A stretch of DNA of 64,000 nt from Sipunculus nudus (GCA_026874595.1 CM049308.1:40286527-40350526); one strand, 5' to 3'; positions 46,153 through 56,225 are shown, numbered from the stretch's first letter. Numbers and translations: made by a program. The notes: generated by a model not told the origin, from the sequence alone.

Positions 46153-47680
46153 ACATGACATAAATAAGACATATATTATAGTCTGTTCCACCAGTCAGTG
46201 TCGGTCGATATTAATTGATTATTCTCTTAAACTGAAATATTATTCCACTCTTTGACCCTAAACCTTATGAGGAACTAAGGCCTTATATGAGATAAAAAAC
46301 GTTATAAGAAAACCAACATGTATACTTTGCAACCTTGTTCTTCTGCATGTTTAGTGATAAAGCGTTTGTCATGGGTTGGGTTTATCACTTTGACAATTAC
46401 ATTTACTTATGCTATTTATGATCCAAACAGGAGATTTTTAAAGTGTATTTGTTTGAGCATGTGATCTTGACTTTCAAAAAATGGGGTTGAAATGTTAAAA
46501 ATAGACTGCCAACTCAGATATTGATTTTATGGAATATCTTAAATACTTTGCATGTTATGATTTTAATTTCATTGCAGCATACCATTTTGAATTGATCAGC
46601 AAGTGTATGAAAAAAACCTGCCAAATTTCAATGGGCACCCCACCACTGACCAGTCTACACCTGACACGTTTTACGTTACACTCAGTTTCACCAACCTGTG
46701 TCCATCGTTTTTATGGAAATAATTTTCTTAAAAGTTTTTATTTTCATTAATTTCTCAGAAAGCTGCATATGGAAGTGACGGTCTAATAAGGCAATTATGA
46801 ATTTATAATAGATCTCCAGTTTAAGTTTCACAACCTTTTGAACTCTTTACGATGACCTGACAGATCAGATGCATCTCTCCATGAGAAGTCATATTTGTTT
46901 ATGCTGGTTATATTTTTAGAGTATTCACATAATATCATCCAATCAGCAGCTGTCAATAAAGGCTGCTTTTGCATGTGACCAGTGACCTTTACTGCCATAT
47001 GTGGGACTGATATGTTGTAAAATGTAGACTCATTTATCATATATTTAGATAATTCTGTTTCTAAATTAATGTGTTAGGTATTTATCTACCTTGTAAAATA
47101 TTAGACTCTTTAATTTTCCCTACATTCCCATTTTCCCCTTGAAATGTAACAAATACAAATTTCTATAGAATAAAAAAACTAGATGGATATGAGGGGATTG
47201 AACAGACCACAGAATGTACAGATTTACAAACAGTGACGTGCATGTTATCGTCCTCATCATATGAAAGGTTTCACAGGTCACACGGCGAGACAGGGTCAGA
47301 CATGTTCAAAGCAGGGAACGCTCCAACTGCTAACAATAGATGGGTTAGATTTCTAATAGCTAGGTGACCTTCGCACAGGATAACCCTCGTGTACCAGCTG
47401 ATGAAAAGCAGTATCACAACACCATGTCGCAGTTGAGAATAATACGTCAAGTATGTTGCGGCTGTGCACATGGCAGGAGATACCGAAAAACCCTTGTATA
47501 AAGGCTACTTTGTTAAGCTATATATACATAAGAACCCGGCGTGAAAATTGAAAACGAACGCGGTATGAAACTCGTGAAACGAAAAAGAAAAGTAACAAGT
47601 GATATACGAACCGTTGATAAGGTGACCAGCGCCAGCGACAGCCAAACATTGTGTTGAGGTCTGCTAGGTGATTCCTCCAT
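34031..47680 (-). CDS. MFS transporter, ZIFL-like, copy B (13 exons, 493 aa)
   Basis: Exons in transcript order: 47680-47612, 44841-44785, 44220-44138, 43681-43530, 43342-43220, 42925-42766, 41888-41743, 37294-37243, 37063-36957, 35835-35717, 35533-35460, 35024-34863, 34208-34031. The start codon opens MEESPSRPQHNVWLSLALVT and the stop is TGA at 34033-34031. Twelve exons have exactly the same length as in copy A; only exon 7 differs (146 versus 137 nt). MFS motif A is GLLSDYIGRRP in exon 4. Exon 12 carries NAVRREDTGAANGIRATLSA and exon 13 encodes FAWSINTGAEIGFPFDVN. Every splice phase closes, so the gene looks functional. The role is a multi-pass membrane transporter, with helices in two six-TM halves around the exon 7 loop; the substrate cannot be read from sequence. 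It sits head-to-tail upstream of copy A. Confidence 0.9.
36589..36667. other. imperfect hairpin (~25-bp arms) in a copy B intron
   Basis: ttttttcacactatatggtc and catct (36589-36613) pair with agatggaccatacagtgcg plus an A-run (about 36642-36667), with about two mismatches around a ~28-base AT-rich loop. It lies between exons 9 and 10 of copy B. It could be a tiny palindromic MITE or a hairpin RNA; nothing in the sequence decides. Confidence 0.6.
37350..37900 (+). repeat. ~170-bp tandem array with ggtcaaggtca motifs
   Basis: Three to four diverged units carry cagttgtcattccgt, atttcatgaaaataactggc, aacatacat.attttaaag and accaaacaaggtcaaggtca. The tcaaggtca string recurs at about 37500, 37668 and 37844. 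It lies in intron 7 of transporter copy B, just upstream of the miniature LTR element. Confidence 0.75.
37947..38339 (+). mobile_element. miniature LTR retrotransposon (TRIM) with tRNA-like LTR
   Basis: A 149-bp left LTR (37947-38095) and a 127-bp right LTR (38213-38339) both begin TGTTACGGGG and end CGTAACA. After the left LTR come three A's and an 18-base primer-binding site TGGGGGTTCGTCCGGGAT (38099-38116), of the kind primed by the 3' end of a tRNA (it resembles the tRNA-Pro PBS of gammaretroviruses). The internal region is only 117 bp (38096-38212) and ends in a purine run (AAGGGGG, 38204-38210) before TG. The insertion is flanked by ATAT on both sides (37943-37946, 38340-38343). The left LTR contains TAGCGAAGCGGT (38004-38015) and GGTTCGACTCC (38040-38050), which match the pol III A- and B-box consensus. 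The right LTR keeps the B box but has lost most of the A box. There is no coding capacity. It sits in intron 7 of transporter copy B. Confidence 0.85.
38096..38212 (+). other. internal domain of the TRIM (PBS to PPT)
   Basis: This holds the PBS at 38099-38116, about 87 bases of non-coding DNA, and a purine tract (AAGGGGG) two bases before the right LTR. It is far too short for gag or pol, so mobility would need proteins from another element. Confidence 0.8.
38820..39500 (+). repeat. dispersed repeat shared with 7950-8290
   Basis: It begins gaatatgggtagttggcaaa and carries loose internal repetition (ggcgccaccagtc, cgtgaaaccactcctaggat, cgtgattgtaggtggcgc). A similar piece with gatggcgccactagtcat is at about 40748-40766. 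Together these look like decayed tandem units of one family inside intron 7 of copy B. Confidence 0.5.
41085..41377. mobile_element. 239-bp insertion flanked by a perfect 27-bp direct repeat
   Basis: The 27 bases at 41085-41111 (gattaaaagtcaaatgcacc...) recur exactly at 41351-41377. Between them is 239 bp of less AT-rich sequence, containing gaagccggagaacccggaga and accaccgacctt. A long perfect flank duplication fits target-primed retroposition or a recent local duplication. No poly(A) or coding sequence is seen. Confidence 0.6.
41974..42195. repeat. two (TA)n tracts flanking a palindrome
   Basis: (TA)n at 41974-42027 and 42154-42195 lie on either side of the 27-bp-arm hairpin at 42035-42094, in intron 6 of transporter copy B. 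Confidence 0.9.
42035..42094. other. near-perfect hairpin, 27-base arms
   Basis: Arms 42035-42061 (gatcatcaggtgaatgtgg...) and 42068-42094 (...ccacattcacctgatgatc) are complementary with a single mismatch around a 6-base loop (ggattg). The hairpin sits between two TA microsatellites. It could be a cruciform-prone palindrome left by a foldback insertion; no TSD other than TA is discernible. Confidence 0.85.
42255..42580 (+). repeat. GCCTCCGCC-type dispersed repeat, copy 5
   Basis: It carries gcaagcatccgccatgatgg near the start, then cgtgcataagttactttaca, ccgttcatgactgggtgagt and an acacacaaacacac stretch, and ends ctccaggcggaggtaa. It lies in intron 6 of copy B, about 190 bp from exon 6. Confidence 0.75.
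44338..44379. repeat. (CT)n microsatellite
   Basis: About 21 CT units in intron 2 of transporter copy B. A second (CT)n lies at 44619-44660 in the same intron, with a TGTC/CTGT run at about 44507-44530 between them. Confidence 0.95.
44900..45172 (+). repeat. GCCTCCGCC-type dispersed repeat, copy 6 (best-preserved ends)
   Basis: It begins gcaagcctccgccactcatt and ends cgctcctggcggaggcaatg, giving inverted termini GCCTCCGCCA / TGGCGGAGGC-like. The interior holds the family strings gattccgtttatgaagcgtg and acagacgaacgtggatgaac. It lies in intron 1 of transporter copy B. Confidence 0.8.
46113..46150. repeat. (TA)n microsatellite
   Basis: About 19 TA units in intron 1 of transporter copy B. Confidence 0.9.
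46690..47205. repeat. diverged copy of the 11.7-12.3 kb MITE
   Basis: It is colinear with 11740-12250 over gcatatggaagtgac, ccaatcagcagctgtcaa, tgatatgttgtaaaatgtag and gatatgaggggattgaacag. The terminal inverted repeats are eroded. It lies in intron 1 of transporter copy B. Confidence 0.65.
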
Positions 47681-47711
47681 TTTCTGGTTAAAGAAAAATA
47701 TGATTTGGACT

Positions 47712-47712
<1 letters not shown>

Positions 47713-47771
<59 letters not shown>
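47713..47771. repeat. (TA)n microsatellite just upstream of copy B
   Basis: About 28 TA units, with one G interruption, start about 33 bp upstream of the copy B start codon (- strand gene). They would lie in its 5' UTR or core promoter. Confidence 0.9.
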
Positions 47772-47772
<1 letters not shown>

Positions 47773-47839
47773 CTTTATAACTTCTTGAATGTCCATCACA
47801 ACCCTCTTAAACATATTCTGAGACACACACACTAAATAT

Positions 47840-48330
47840 ATATTCCAAGGCCACGAAGTGGGAAGGACCGGGGTTCGATTCCTGGCCGAGCTTGATTGAG
47901 CATTCCTGTGTATTCTGATATTAAATATGGCCTTTTAAACTCTCAAACACAAAATGCGGCTTCTTAACTATGCGAGACTGTGAAATTATATCAGTACTAC
48001 AGTACGAGTTCCAAAACAGAGCCGAGAATTTATGAATTATCACACAGCGCCAACCATATGCGTTGTCGAAACGCCTTGTCCGTCGCACCTTACTTCCAAC
48101 TGGCAAAGACTTATCAACTCGCAAAACTAGGTTCAAGAACGTTCGAATATCAGCCGAGGAGCTGCGAGATCTTTCACGGTTGTACTAGCCAACAACGGTG
48201 ACTAAATTTATGAATATATCTGAGAGTACATTTTCGTCCGGTTCACTGTACAAGACGTTTCATGCATGCTTGCAGGCGGCTAGGTCGGTCCCAACTGACA
48301 GGCTAGTTGGAAGGCCGTGAGTGCGCTTTG
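47840..48330 (+). repeat. tRNA-derived SINE fragments, copy 3
   Basis: ggggttcgattcctggc (47869-47885) is a perfect B-box-like match with no A box upstream, where the TA tract cuts in. Further on, gttcgaatatcagccgagga plus gagatctttcacggttgt (about 48140-48182) matches the head and following segment of SINE copy 1. Two truncated SINE heads are probably present. Confidence 0.55.
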
Positions 48331-49252
48331 GGGGAGTAATTATTTGTTATGACCATGCAGAAGGTAATAACGGAAACACCCTCTCTCAATATATATAAAT
48401 ATTTGGATGCCATCTTAAGGGTGCAGGTCACACAATTATTGATTAATATCCTCAACTCACGAATTAGAATGTTATAAAATGTGATTTAACTTTATAATTT
48501 TATTGCTAAGGAATAAAAAAAAAAGAAATATGAAAATTTATCACGAGATTTAATGAGATATGTAACAGCTGAATGCAGTGGCGTCCATTTATCTGTAGGG
48601 TGGGGGGGGGGGGGGGGGGGTTACTCCCAGGGATGGGAAAGTATAATTAAAGTTTGGACAACTTATATATGTGTGTGTGTTTACCTTTTTTTGTCTGTGT
48701 TGCACATTTCAAATATATTACAATTGAGTATAAGGTTTTAAAACATAGGTTAATTCTAAATCAGGTTTAGATATATAATGTTCATAGTAAACTAAAAAAT
48801 TGAAGCAAATCTATCATACTAATTATTGATATATTTTATTTCCAATATATAAATATTATTCTCTGAATAGCAGGGAGTTTATTACATTGACCATACCCCC
48901 TTGCTCAAAAGTGGGGGGGGGGGGGGGGAGGATATATACCCCCATCCCCCTATATTGACGCTCCTGGCTGAAAGGAGGAGGGGAGGGGGAGAGAGGGGGC
49001 CTCTGGATCCGGCACTGCCTTTATTACCATTGCGCCTATTATGTAATCATGGTGTATCAAACCCCCCCAAAAATGACGAAGGTGCATCATCGCCACATAT
49101 GACCCTTTCATCATTCAACATTTGCAAAATATTGGCCGAACAGTTTTGCAGAACTGTCGCAGACAGTCAATCTACTGATTTGCTGCTTTTTGTCTTGTTT
49201 TTAGACACAGGCAACTACGTCAACTATGGTCAACTACGTCTACGCTAATTCT

Positions 49253-49333
49253 AAAAAAAAGCACGTATATTCACCTAGGCAAGTATAGGCCAGTTGGGGA
49301 ATATATAGACCAAGCTGTCGGTCTGTATTATAT
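49253..49333. repeat. ~80-bp segment duplicated at 49989-50069
   Basis: From aaaaaaaagcacgtatattc through tctgtattata the two segments differ by a single base (tgtcggtc versus tgtgggtc). The high identity implies a recent event. The second copy begins exactly where the duplicated first-exon segment ends. Confidence 0.85.
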
Positions 49334-49795
49334 ACAGAGCCTCAACTGGGTCTAAGGAATATGTTTGCACAAGCTTAATTTTAAACCATGTTGGGAGGGT
49401 AATTTGAAACATTTTAAGTATTTTCCCCCTTTAAAACCTGTATTTACCAGTCATGACCGCTATTCAAGGGCGTCAGTACAGGGGTCGGGATATATATCAC
49501 TCCCCCCCCCCCCCCTCAATTTCAAGCAAGGGGTGATGGTCAATGTAGTCGACCCCTGATATTCAGAGAATGATATTTATAAACACGAAATGAAATATAT
49601 TCATAATTAGAATTAATTTCTCAGTTTACTATGAATTATAATATCTCTAAACCTGGTTAAAATGAACCTATATTGGAAACATTATATTTAATACCTTATA
49701 CTTAATTGTAATATATTTGAAATGTGTCACACAGATAATAAAAGGTATATATGTGTGTGTTTTAAAAAAAGTGTCCCAACTTTGTATGTTGCGGC

Positions 49796-49989
49796 TGTGC
49801 ACATGGCAGGAGATACCGAAAAACCCTTGTATAAAGGCTACTTTGTTAAGCTATATATACATAAGCACCCTGCGTGAAAATTGAAAACGAACGCGGTATG
49901 AAACTCGTGAAACGAAAAAGAAAAGTAACAAGTGATATACGAACCGTTGATAAGGTGACCAGCGCCAGCGACAGCCAAACATTGTGTTG
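49796..49989 (-). pseudogene. truncated duplicate of transporter copy B exon 1
   Basis: This ~194-bp segment repeats 47451-47651 with a few differences and indels. It carries the last two-thirds of exon 1 (encoding QHNVWLSLALVTLST) and its gttcgt donor-side sequence. It stops before the start-codon end of the exon and is joined to the 49.25 kb duplicate, so it has no ATG of its own. It lies about 2.2 kb upstream of copy B exon 1 in the same orientation. Confidence 0.75.
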
Positions 49990-52191
49990 TAAAAAAAAGC
50001 ACGTATATTCACCTAGGCAAGTATAGGCCAGTTGGGGAATATATAGACCAAGCTGTGGGTCTGTATTATAGAAAGCTGATGCATGCCAGAAAAATTTTAT
50101 TAACATTCTTGTATGTTTTAAACTGACAAATTACAAAATTATCCTTTTAGCTTCCCAGAAGTGGATCCGTATGCTGTTATTAAATTCTTTTTGATCATGG
50201 TTTGTCTAATCAGTTGAAAAGCCAATTGTAAAATCTTTATTTTCTTCTTCATGTTATACATTTTTACTTTTTGTGTGTGGCAACATTAATATAATTTTTA
50301 GCAGTTGTTTTTATGTTGCACCGTCGTCATCTAACCCTAATTTTTTTATTAAACTGGGTTACAAATTATATCATTTATTTTCAAATGAAACGATTTACCA
50401 GGGAAAGGTGAATCCGGTGAATTTTCAACTTTAACTTAATGAATAAAATACCTAAACAACACACATCCATGGAGGTTCTGTTCTAACAGTGGCAGTCTGT
50501 ATGACAGGGCAGACCTCGCCACACCCTCCCGTGACTAAAAGATGTGTAGCAATGAAGCGCTTACAGTCAAAGAAAGAGCTAACAGACTTACTCAGAGTTA
50601 TCTCTCTTGATTTGTCTTGGCCTAACGACACTAATTAGTGAGTACACAAATATGATGATCATGCCAATTACCAACTCCATGGTACAGTTTCTGTCGTTGT
50701 AGATGATATCCTGTCAATACGATGTTTGCTGCGCAGGGAAACTGTCCTTGTCCCTGACGTAAATCTGATTTTATCTGTAATTGGAACAATTTGAGCAATG
50801 CCTTTAACTATAAATTATCTGGAAAATGTTCAAACAACATTAGATCACTATAGTTTACAGGCAAGTTCACGTCACATCATCATGGGACGCTGCAAAAATT
50901 CATGTATGAGGGACAGAGGGAAGCAATACTTCCAGACAAAACAAGATGTCGACAAAATTCACGTCAGGTTCCTGTGACAATATTAAACTCCTAAGGCAAA
51001 AGGCTAACTTTCCTGAATTTGTACGACGACGAACTCTGTTGGTTTGTCGATACATGCATGTTTTGCTTGCGTTGAAAGAGAGAGAGATGAGATTAATTAT
51101 CACGGATTGGAATTAGTTTATACTGGATTAATTAATAATTAGCATGTACATATGATTTTCTTAAAACGTGGGTACTATGGAAAGTTGAACTTTAATCAGT
51201 CGATAAGGCAGGTGGCACCACTTTATTTTAATGGAAATATACTTGTATTTTAAACTGTCAGATTACGGCAGTTGAATCAGTTTCTCAACGGCGGTGGAGA
51301 CCTGTTCAACGAGTGTCCTAAATCTAGTGTTGCTTCTTGATCATGGTCATTTTTTATCAAACGAAAAAACTGGTCACACACCTACTTTTTTATTTTATTT
51401 ATTTTATACAATTTATTGTACTGTTTAGACAAAGTTATTGAAATTTTTCGTTTATTAACAGTTTGTCCATGGATTGTCTGAAAATTTGCGTTGCTTACTG
51501 AGGGATTATCTCAGAGGGACGCTTTTCTGATAGACGCCAACAAAGTCAAAATAAATGGGTTAGCGTAATAAATCTTAACTCTTCAAAAGTACACAAAATA
51601 AACATCTGTACTTAAGATGCGTGTGCAAACAAAAAAAGAAAAGAGAGATTTTTTCTTATTTTTTTCCGTTTATTCTATCAAGCTATAGGTCTTTAGAATG
51701 TGGATGGAGGTATTCGTAATATAACAATGATATGTTACTGTTAAGCCCACTTAACTTTTGAATGTCAGTCATTATGCACGGGTAAGGTATCATCAGGAAG
51801 TAACCTGGACTTAATACAAAATGGTCTGATGGTCTAATTCTCCGTTGAGGCACTCGGGCCGTGAAACGGACCCATGAAGCTCAGCAGCAAACTATAGCTA
51901 AGCAATGACCTTTCCTCTAGTTTAATACTGTACTGGAGGATTATAAATTTCTATCAATATTAAGTAATAAATTATCATGCACGATTGGCTGGAAATAATT
52001 CCAGGTCACATAACTAATCTACCTTCTGCAAATAAAGTCGCCACAAGGTCGTTCTCTGCATCTCGATTTCTGAAGTACTTACCTAGGATATATTTTAATG
52101 ACATCAATGCTTGAATATTAAGACAGATGGTCTGAAAATTATTTTTTTTAGTAAAATAAAGTCACATGTGCTATACGAACCGTCCACAAAG

Positions 52192-52249
52192 TGACCAACC
52201 CTCAGGGACCGTCGGACGTTGTGTTGAGGTGTACCTGGTGAGGTCTTCA
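52192..52249 (-). pseudogene. relic first exon of a further transporter paralogue
   Basis: An ATG at 52244-52242 opens MKTSPGTPQHNVRRSL, close to copy A (MTTSSGIPQHNVRRSL). One extra base after the CTG codon shifts the frame, so the conserved ALVTIS segment is lost, although a gttcgt donor-like site follows in the right place. No matching exon 2 lies between here and copy B exon 1. It is best read as the remains of a third copy or a dead alternative first exon. Confidence 0.65.
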
Positions 52250-52294
52250 TTTTCTCGCAGCGGCTGATATCTTCATTTGTTTGCTTGGGAAATC

Positions 52295-52645
52295 TCAAAA
52301 TTGGTCTGATACGATGAAAGAAATACAGACCCTCTGCTTAGAGTCCCATGCAATGGGTCCGCTTCAGATACTTATGAGGTATGCATATTTTTGTTTCCTT
52401 AATTTAGGAACAGTTTCCTTGCAACAGAGATTAAATTAATTCTTCATGTGTTCCTCAAATCAGCCTATTCTTTATACATCCAACGATAGAAACCAGTCAA
52501 ATATTATCGAAAACCTGAATGCTCCCGCGTCTTATTCCGGTTCGTAACGTAAACATCATCACTGACCAGTTATTCAAGGTAAACATACTAGGGTATGACT
52601 TTCTTGCCACGAGCACAGCCCCACAAAATAAATGTAAAAAATATT
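52295..52645 (+). repeat. ~350-bp dispersed repeat shared with 16195-16590
   Basis: It is colinear and in the same orientation as the 16.2 kb copy, with strings tctgatacgatgaaagaaat, aggaacagtttccttgcaac and atcgaaaacctgaatgctcc. Confidence 0.75.
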
Positions 52646-53344
52646 TGAACATATCTTATCAAGACATTTAGAAATAAAAAATGAAGCAACATTCCATACC
52701 TCCCCAAAAAAGCTAGTATTGATATAAAGAAAAAACCTCACATTGGCTGATTAAAGAATCTTATCACTTCTACTTCTTTTCATTATCAACTTTTTCAGGA
52801 TATATCATAGGGAATCAACGAAAACATTAAACAGATGTCTTGTGAACACAAATAAATTTTAATTATGATGAACGTAAAACAAATTTTAAGATTAAGATAA
52901 GAATTAAATTTACATATCAAGAAACAGAGGTAGTTATCAGAAAATAATAAGATCCATATATCCTTTTAAGTCTTCTTCCTTCAGTAATGTGGATTTCAAT
53001 TTGGGATACCTGAAAGCCGTCATATTGTATTAGGATCGCCATATTGAATCCGACATAGCTTTTACATGCCAACATGACTTTTTTGTAAGCGGGGTGGGGG
53101 GGGGGGGGGATGTCACGGTTTTCTTCAAATAAATTTATACATGTTTCTAAGCATTTGCTATTTCACTAACAGTTAAAAAGTAAAATCTTTGGAAACTGTT
53201 TTTTTTTTCACCAAATAAGTGAATCTTCTTAAGGGTAATTGCTGTGTGCGCGCATTGGGAAGGCTAGATGGGGATAGAATGCCGGCTCCCTATAACCCAT
53301 TAAGTGGTAATTAAAATGTTCATTTATAAAAGGTAAAGACGGGG

Positions 53345-53690
53345 GTTTATAGTCTGATATCACCGACGATTTGATTCTCATCCTATACAATACACTTTTC
53401 CTTCCTGGTCTTTCAGGCCTTTTTTATTCTTGTAGCTTTTCTCGGCTCCCTGGGGAGCATACAACCCAAGCAACGATAACAAGCGCTAGAAGGTTATTCG
53501 TTCTACATTTGCCTGCCGCCCATGACCAGTACCCATTCATTCCTGAGTCAAGAGAGCGCACCCTTGGCCTGTAGAAAAGACTTTCGCAAGGAGTCCTAGC
53601 GCAGACGGTGGTCAGAACGGGACATGAAACCACAACCTTGCGGTAAAAAAAATTTAGCGTCCTATGTCCATTACGCCACCACGCTCTACG
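53345..53690 (-). repeat. tRNA-derived repeat in the left arm
   Basis: On the - strand, gtggcgtaatggacatagg (A-box-like tggcgtaatgg) is followed by ggtttcatgtccc (B-box-like) and a body that matches 63365-63690 on the + strand. It appears to have been present before the inverted duplication, since both arms carry it. Confidence 0.65.
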
Positions 53691-53691
53691 C

Positions 53692-53798
53692 TCCCGAGGC
53701 AGCGGAAATTTTGCGCTTCTAAAGAAGCAACTGATACGATATAGGTAGTAGGCCTATAGGTAAAGTGCTGTGTAAAGAGCGTACCACGCTCTAGATGT
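53692..53798. mobile_element. ~107-bp derivative of the 24.1-24.8 kb transposon
   Basis: Inverted ends TACGCTC...GAGCGTA enclose only the two terminal blocks of the 24-kb element (cccgaggcagcggaaatttt...gcttctaaagaagcaactga on one side, acctataggc... and tgtgtaaagagcgta on the other). The flanks duplicate CCACGCTC. The matching place in the right arm (about 63355-63370 read reversed) has one copy of the flank and no insertion. Confidence 0.8.
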
Positions 53799-55994
53799 CA
53801 CATGTCACCAGGGGACTTAAAACATGTAGCAGTAACTTATTATTAAAAAAAAATCATGATCTTGGTGTGAAGGTTCCCTTACACGTCTAGTGTATACAGA
53901 TCTCAACGTGGTTCAGTTGAATCTTGTTTTTCTTTTTTATTTTCATTGTGACGGGCGTCAAGATTGAATGGGAATTCCAACATTTTTGACTGTCAGTTAT
54001 ACAGCGGATACGATGCGTGTAAATTTATGCGTGTTGAGGCCCGAACATTTTTTATCAGCCGATTTATTAAATACAGTATTAGCATACTATTTGACACTAG
54101 TATAGCTGACCCGGAGGCTCGGCTTTAAAATGGCTCCTAACATTGTATCCCCGTGATTCTCTCGCCTTCCTGTCATTATTGTAAACGCCGAAACAAAGTT
54201 TTACGGATACTATGTTTTTTACTTGGTTCCGCCATCTCCGCCGCCTGTGTGGCCGCCTCGTTACCGGAGAACTCCTCTGAGACCATGCACTCGATTGATT
54301 TTTCCGAAACTTGACCCCATTGTCAGGTCACATGTGAACTGGTGCCTAACCATTTTGCGTTGAGCGCTGACCTTTCCCCTCTGCAGTGCGTCCATCTTTG
54401 CCGCTGTCTTCACACATTAACCAACATATCTTCGGACTCATTTTACCATTCGGTCTGAAATTGGCACGAGTGTAGCTCTTAGAAAGTTTTATACCATACA
54501 GCTAAACTGGTGTCACTACCTCCAACCGTTATTGTACAGGGTCCATCTGTTCATCTGCCTTGGATGAAAATCACTCATATCTCTGCAGTGGTTGAACTTA
54601 TCCTACTTAAATTTTGCGATTGTATACGTCATGGATTGCTTTCTTGATTTTATGACTAATGGCGCCACCTTGCAGACATCCACTCTAATATATCTGGACT
54701 GGTAAGATGTAACGGCCTAAAATTTGGCATGAGTATACAGTACCTACATAGCTCTACAGCTTATACAAATTTCGTGGCGAAACTTACAACCATTTTTGCA
54801 TGGTGTCCATTTGTTCATCGACCTAGGGTAAAACATCACTAATATCTCAACATTGACTTATCCATCTGCAAATTTGCCTAGGTATAAATCTTAGATAGCT
54901 TTCTCTTTCAAATAACTGCTGGCTCCACCTACAATCATGTTGACGTGGCAGACATCCATGCTAATATACAACAAATCTCTCCTTATTTCCAATTGACACT
55001 CAATCCATTCTCGTTAAATGTGCAGTTTATCTGTTTATACTAATATGTACAGAGATCATGACCGAGTATCACAAAAAATCATAAGTTATGATTTTTATGT
55101 CTTGATCAAAGCATGCAGGATGAAGAAACAACTTGCATGTTTTATTATATATAGCAACTGTTTTATTTAAATCATGCATATCGAGTTTAATTAATTTTTA
55201 ATGGAGATGGAGGTTACCAACATTTTCTTATGGAGGACGACTGAACACCCCCCCCCCCCACTGCCGTCTATCAGTGTACCAATGGCTATATTATAATATT
55301 ATATAATTTAATATACATATATATATATAATTTGATATATTTTACACACATGATTCATTAATATTCTTTGATTCGTAGGTATTCTGAATATAAATTTAAA
55401 AAAAAAAATCATCAGATATCTAGTGAACACAACCAAATAAAATCTAACAAAATTTTACCCCTGCCTTTCATAGTATAATCGCATATACCCATATGATAAT
55501 CCCGTAACACAAGTTACACAGGAATGATGCATATAAATCAAATGTAAAGGTAAAGAATTAAATTTTCATCACAAGCAAGAAAGGTAGCAATTAGATAGTT
55601 AGATTTGCGCATCCTTACAATTTCTCCCTCCAATAATGTTTATTTCAAAATCTACACCTCAAAGCATTTATGTTTGATGGGGATCGCCGTATTGAATCCG
55701 ACATAACTATCAAAAGTCTACATGACTTGTTTCGTAGGGAGAGTAAGGAAATTCAGTCAGACACATTTCTAAATATTTTGTTATTCCACTAACAGTTAAA
55801 CATGAAATCCCTGTATACCGGCGTTATATCACCCTATATGTTAATCTTTGAAATCTAACTTGTAAATGTTGTTGTGAGACTTGAAGGAGAGTATGCCAGC
55901 TTCTTATGACCTATAAGGGTGTTCAGTAACATGTTTATTTATATGCCGACAGCTGACTAAAAGCATATAGCAGTAATTTAATTTAAAAATTAAC

Positions 55995-56225
55995 ATACCT
56001 GATTTTTATGTGCAGGCTCCCTCGCACGTCTAGCGTACTGATCTCGACGTGGATCGGGTAATTTACCATTTTAATTGTAATAGGCGACAAGCTGTTACCT
56101 GGAACCCACACATTTGACTGTTGGCTTTTCAGTGGATACAATGTGTTTATTAATACGTGGTTCACATACAACTGCCCACGATCTAATATACGAACATGTG
56201 CCGAATTAAATAAATAAAGAGAGGA
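55995..56225 (-). other. unassigned exon-like open block, copy R2
   Basis: On the - strand this reads open, with VRILDRGQLYVNHVLINTLY, then PITIKM and HVEISTLDVRGSLH, and reaches an AG/gtatgt donor-like junction at about 55998. Equivalent blocks are at 61040-61270 (+), 63140-63305 (+) and about 53870-54060 (-). I do not recognise the protein family. The frame is interrupted in some copies, so they may all be pseudo-exons. Confidence 0.4.

Larger units (their letters stand above)
48331..52790. other. gene-poor region upstream of copy B
   Basis: No intact gene is visible. It contains G-runs at about 48603-48620 and 48912-48928, a C-run at about 49502-49514, the local duplications at 49.25-50.07 kb, the first-exon relics at 49.80-49.99 and 52.19-52.25 kb, and the 52.3-52.65 kb repeat. 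Between about 50.1 and 52.0 kb I see nothing recognisable. Confidence 0.45.

Noticed and set aside
52104-52298. Start of an additional functional transporter gene
   Set aside because: The first codons match copy A, but a one-base insertion disrupts the exon and no further exons follow before copy B exon 1.
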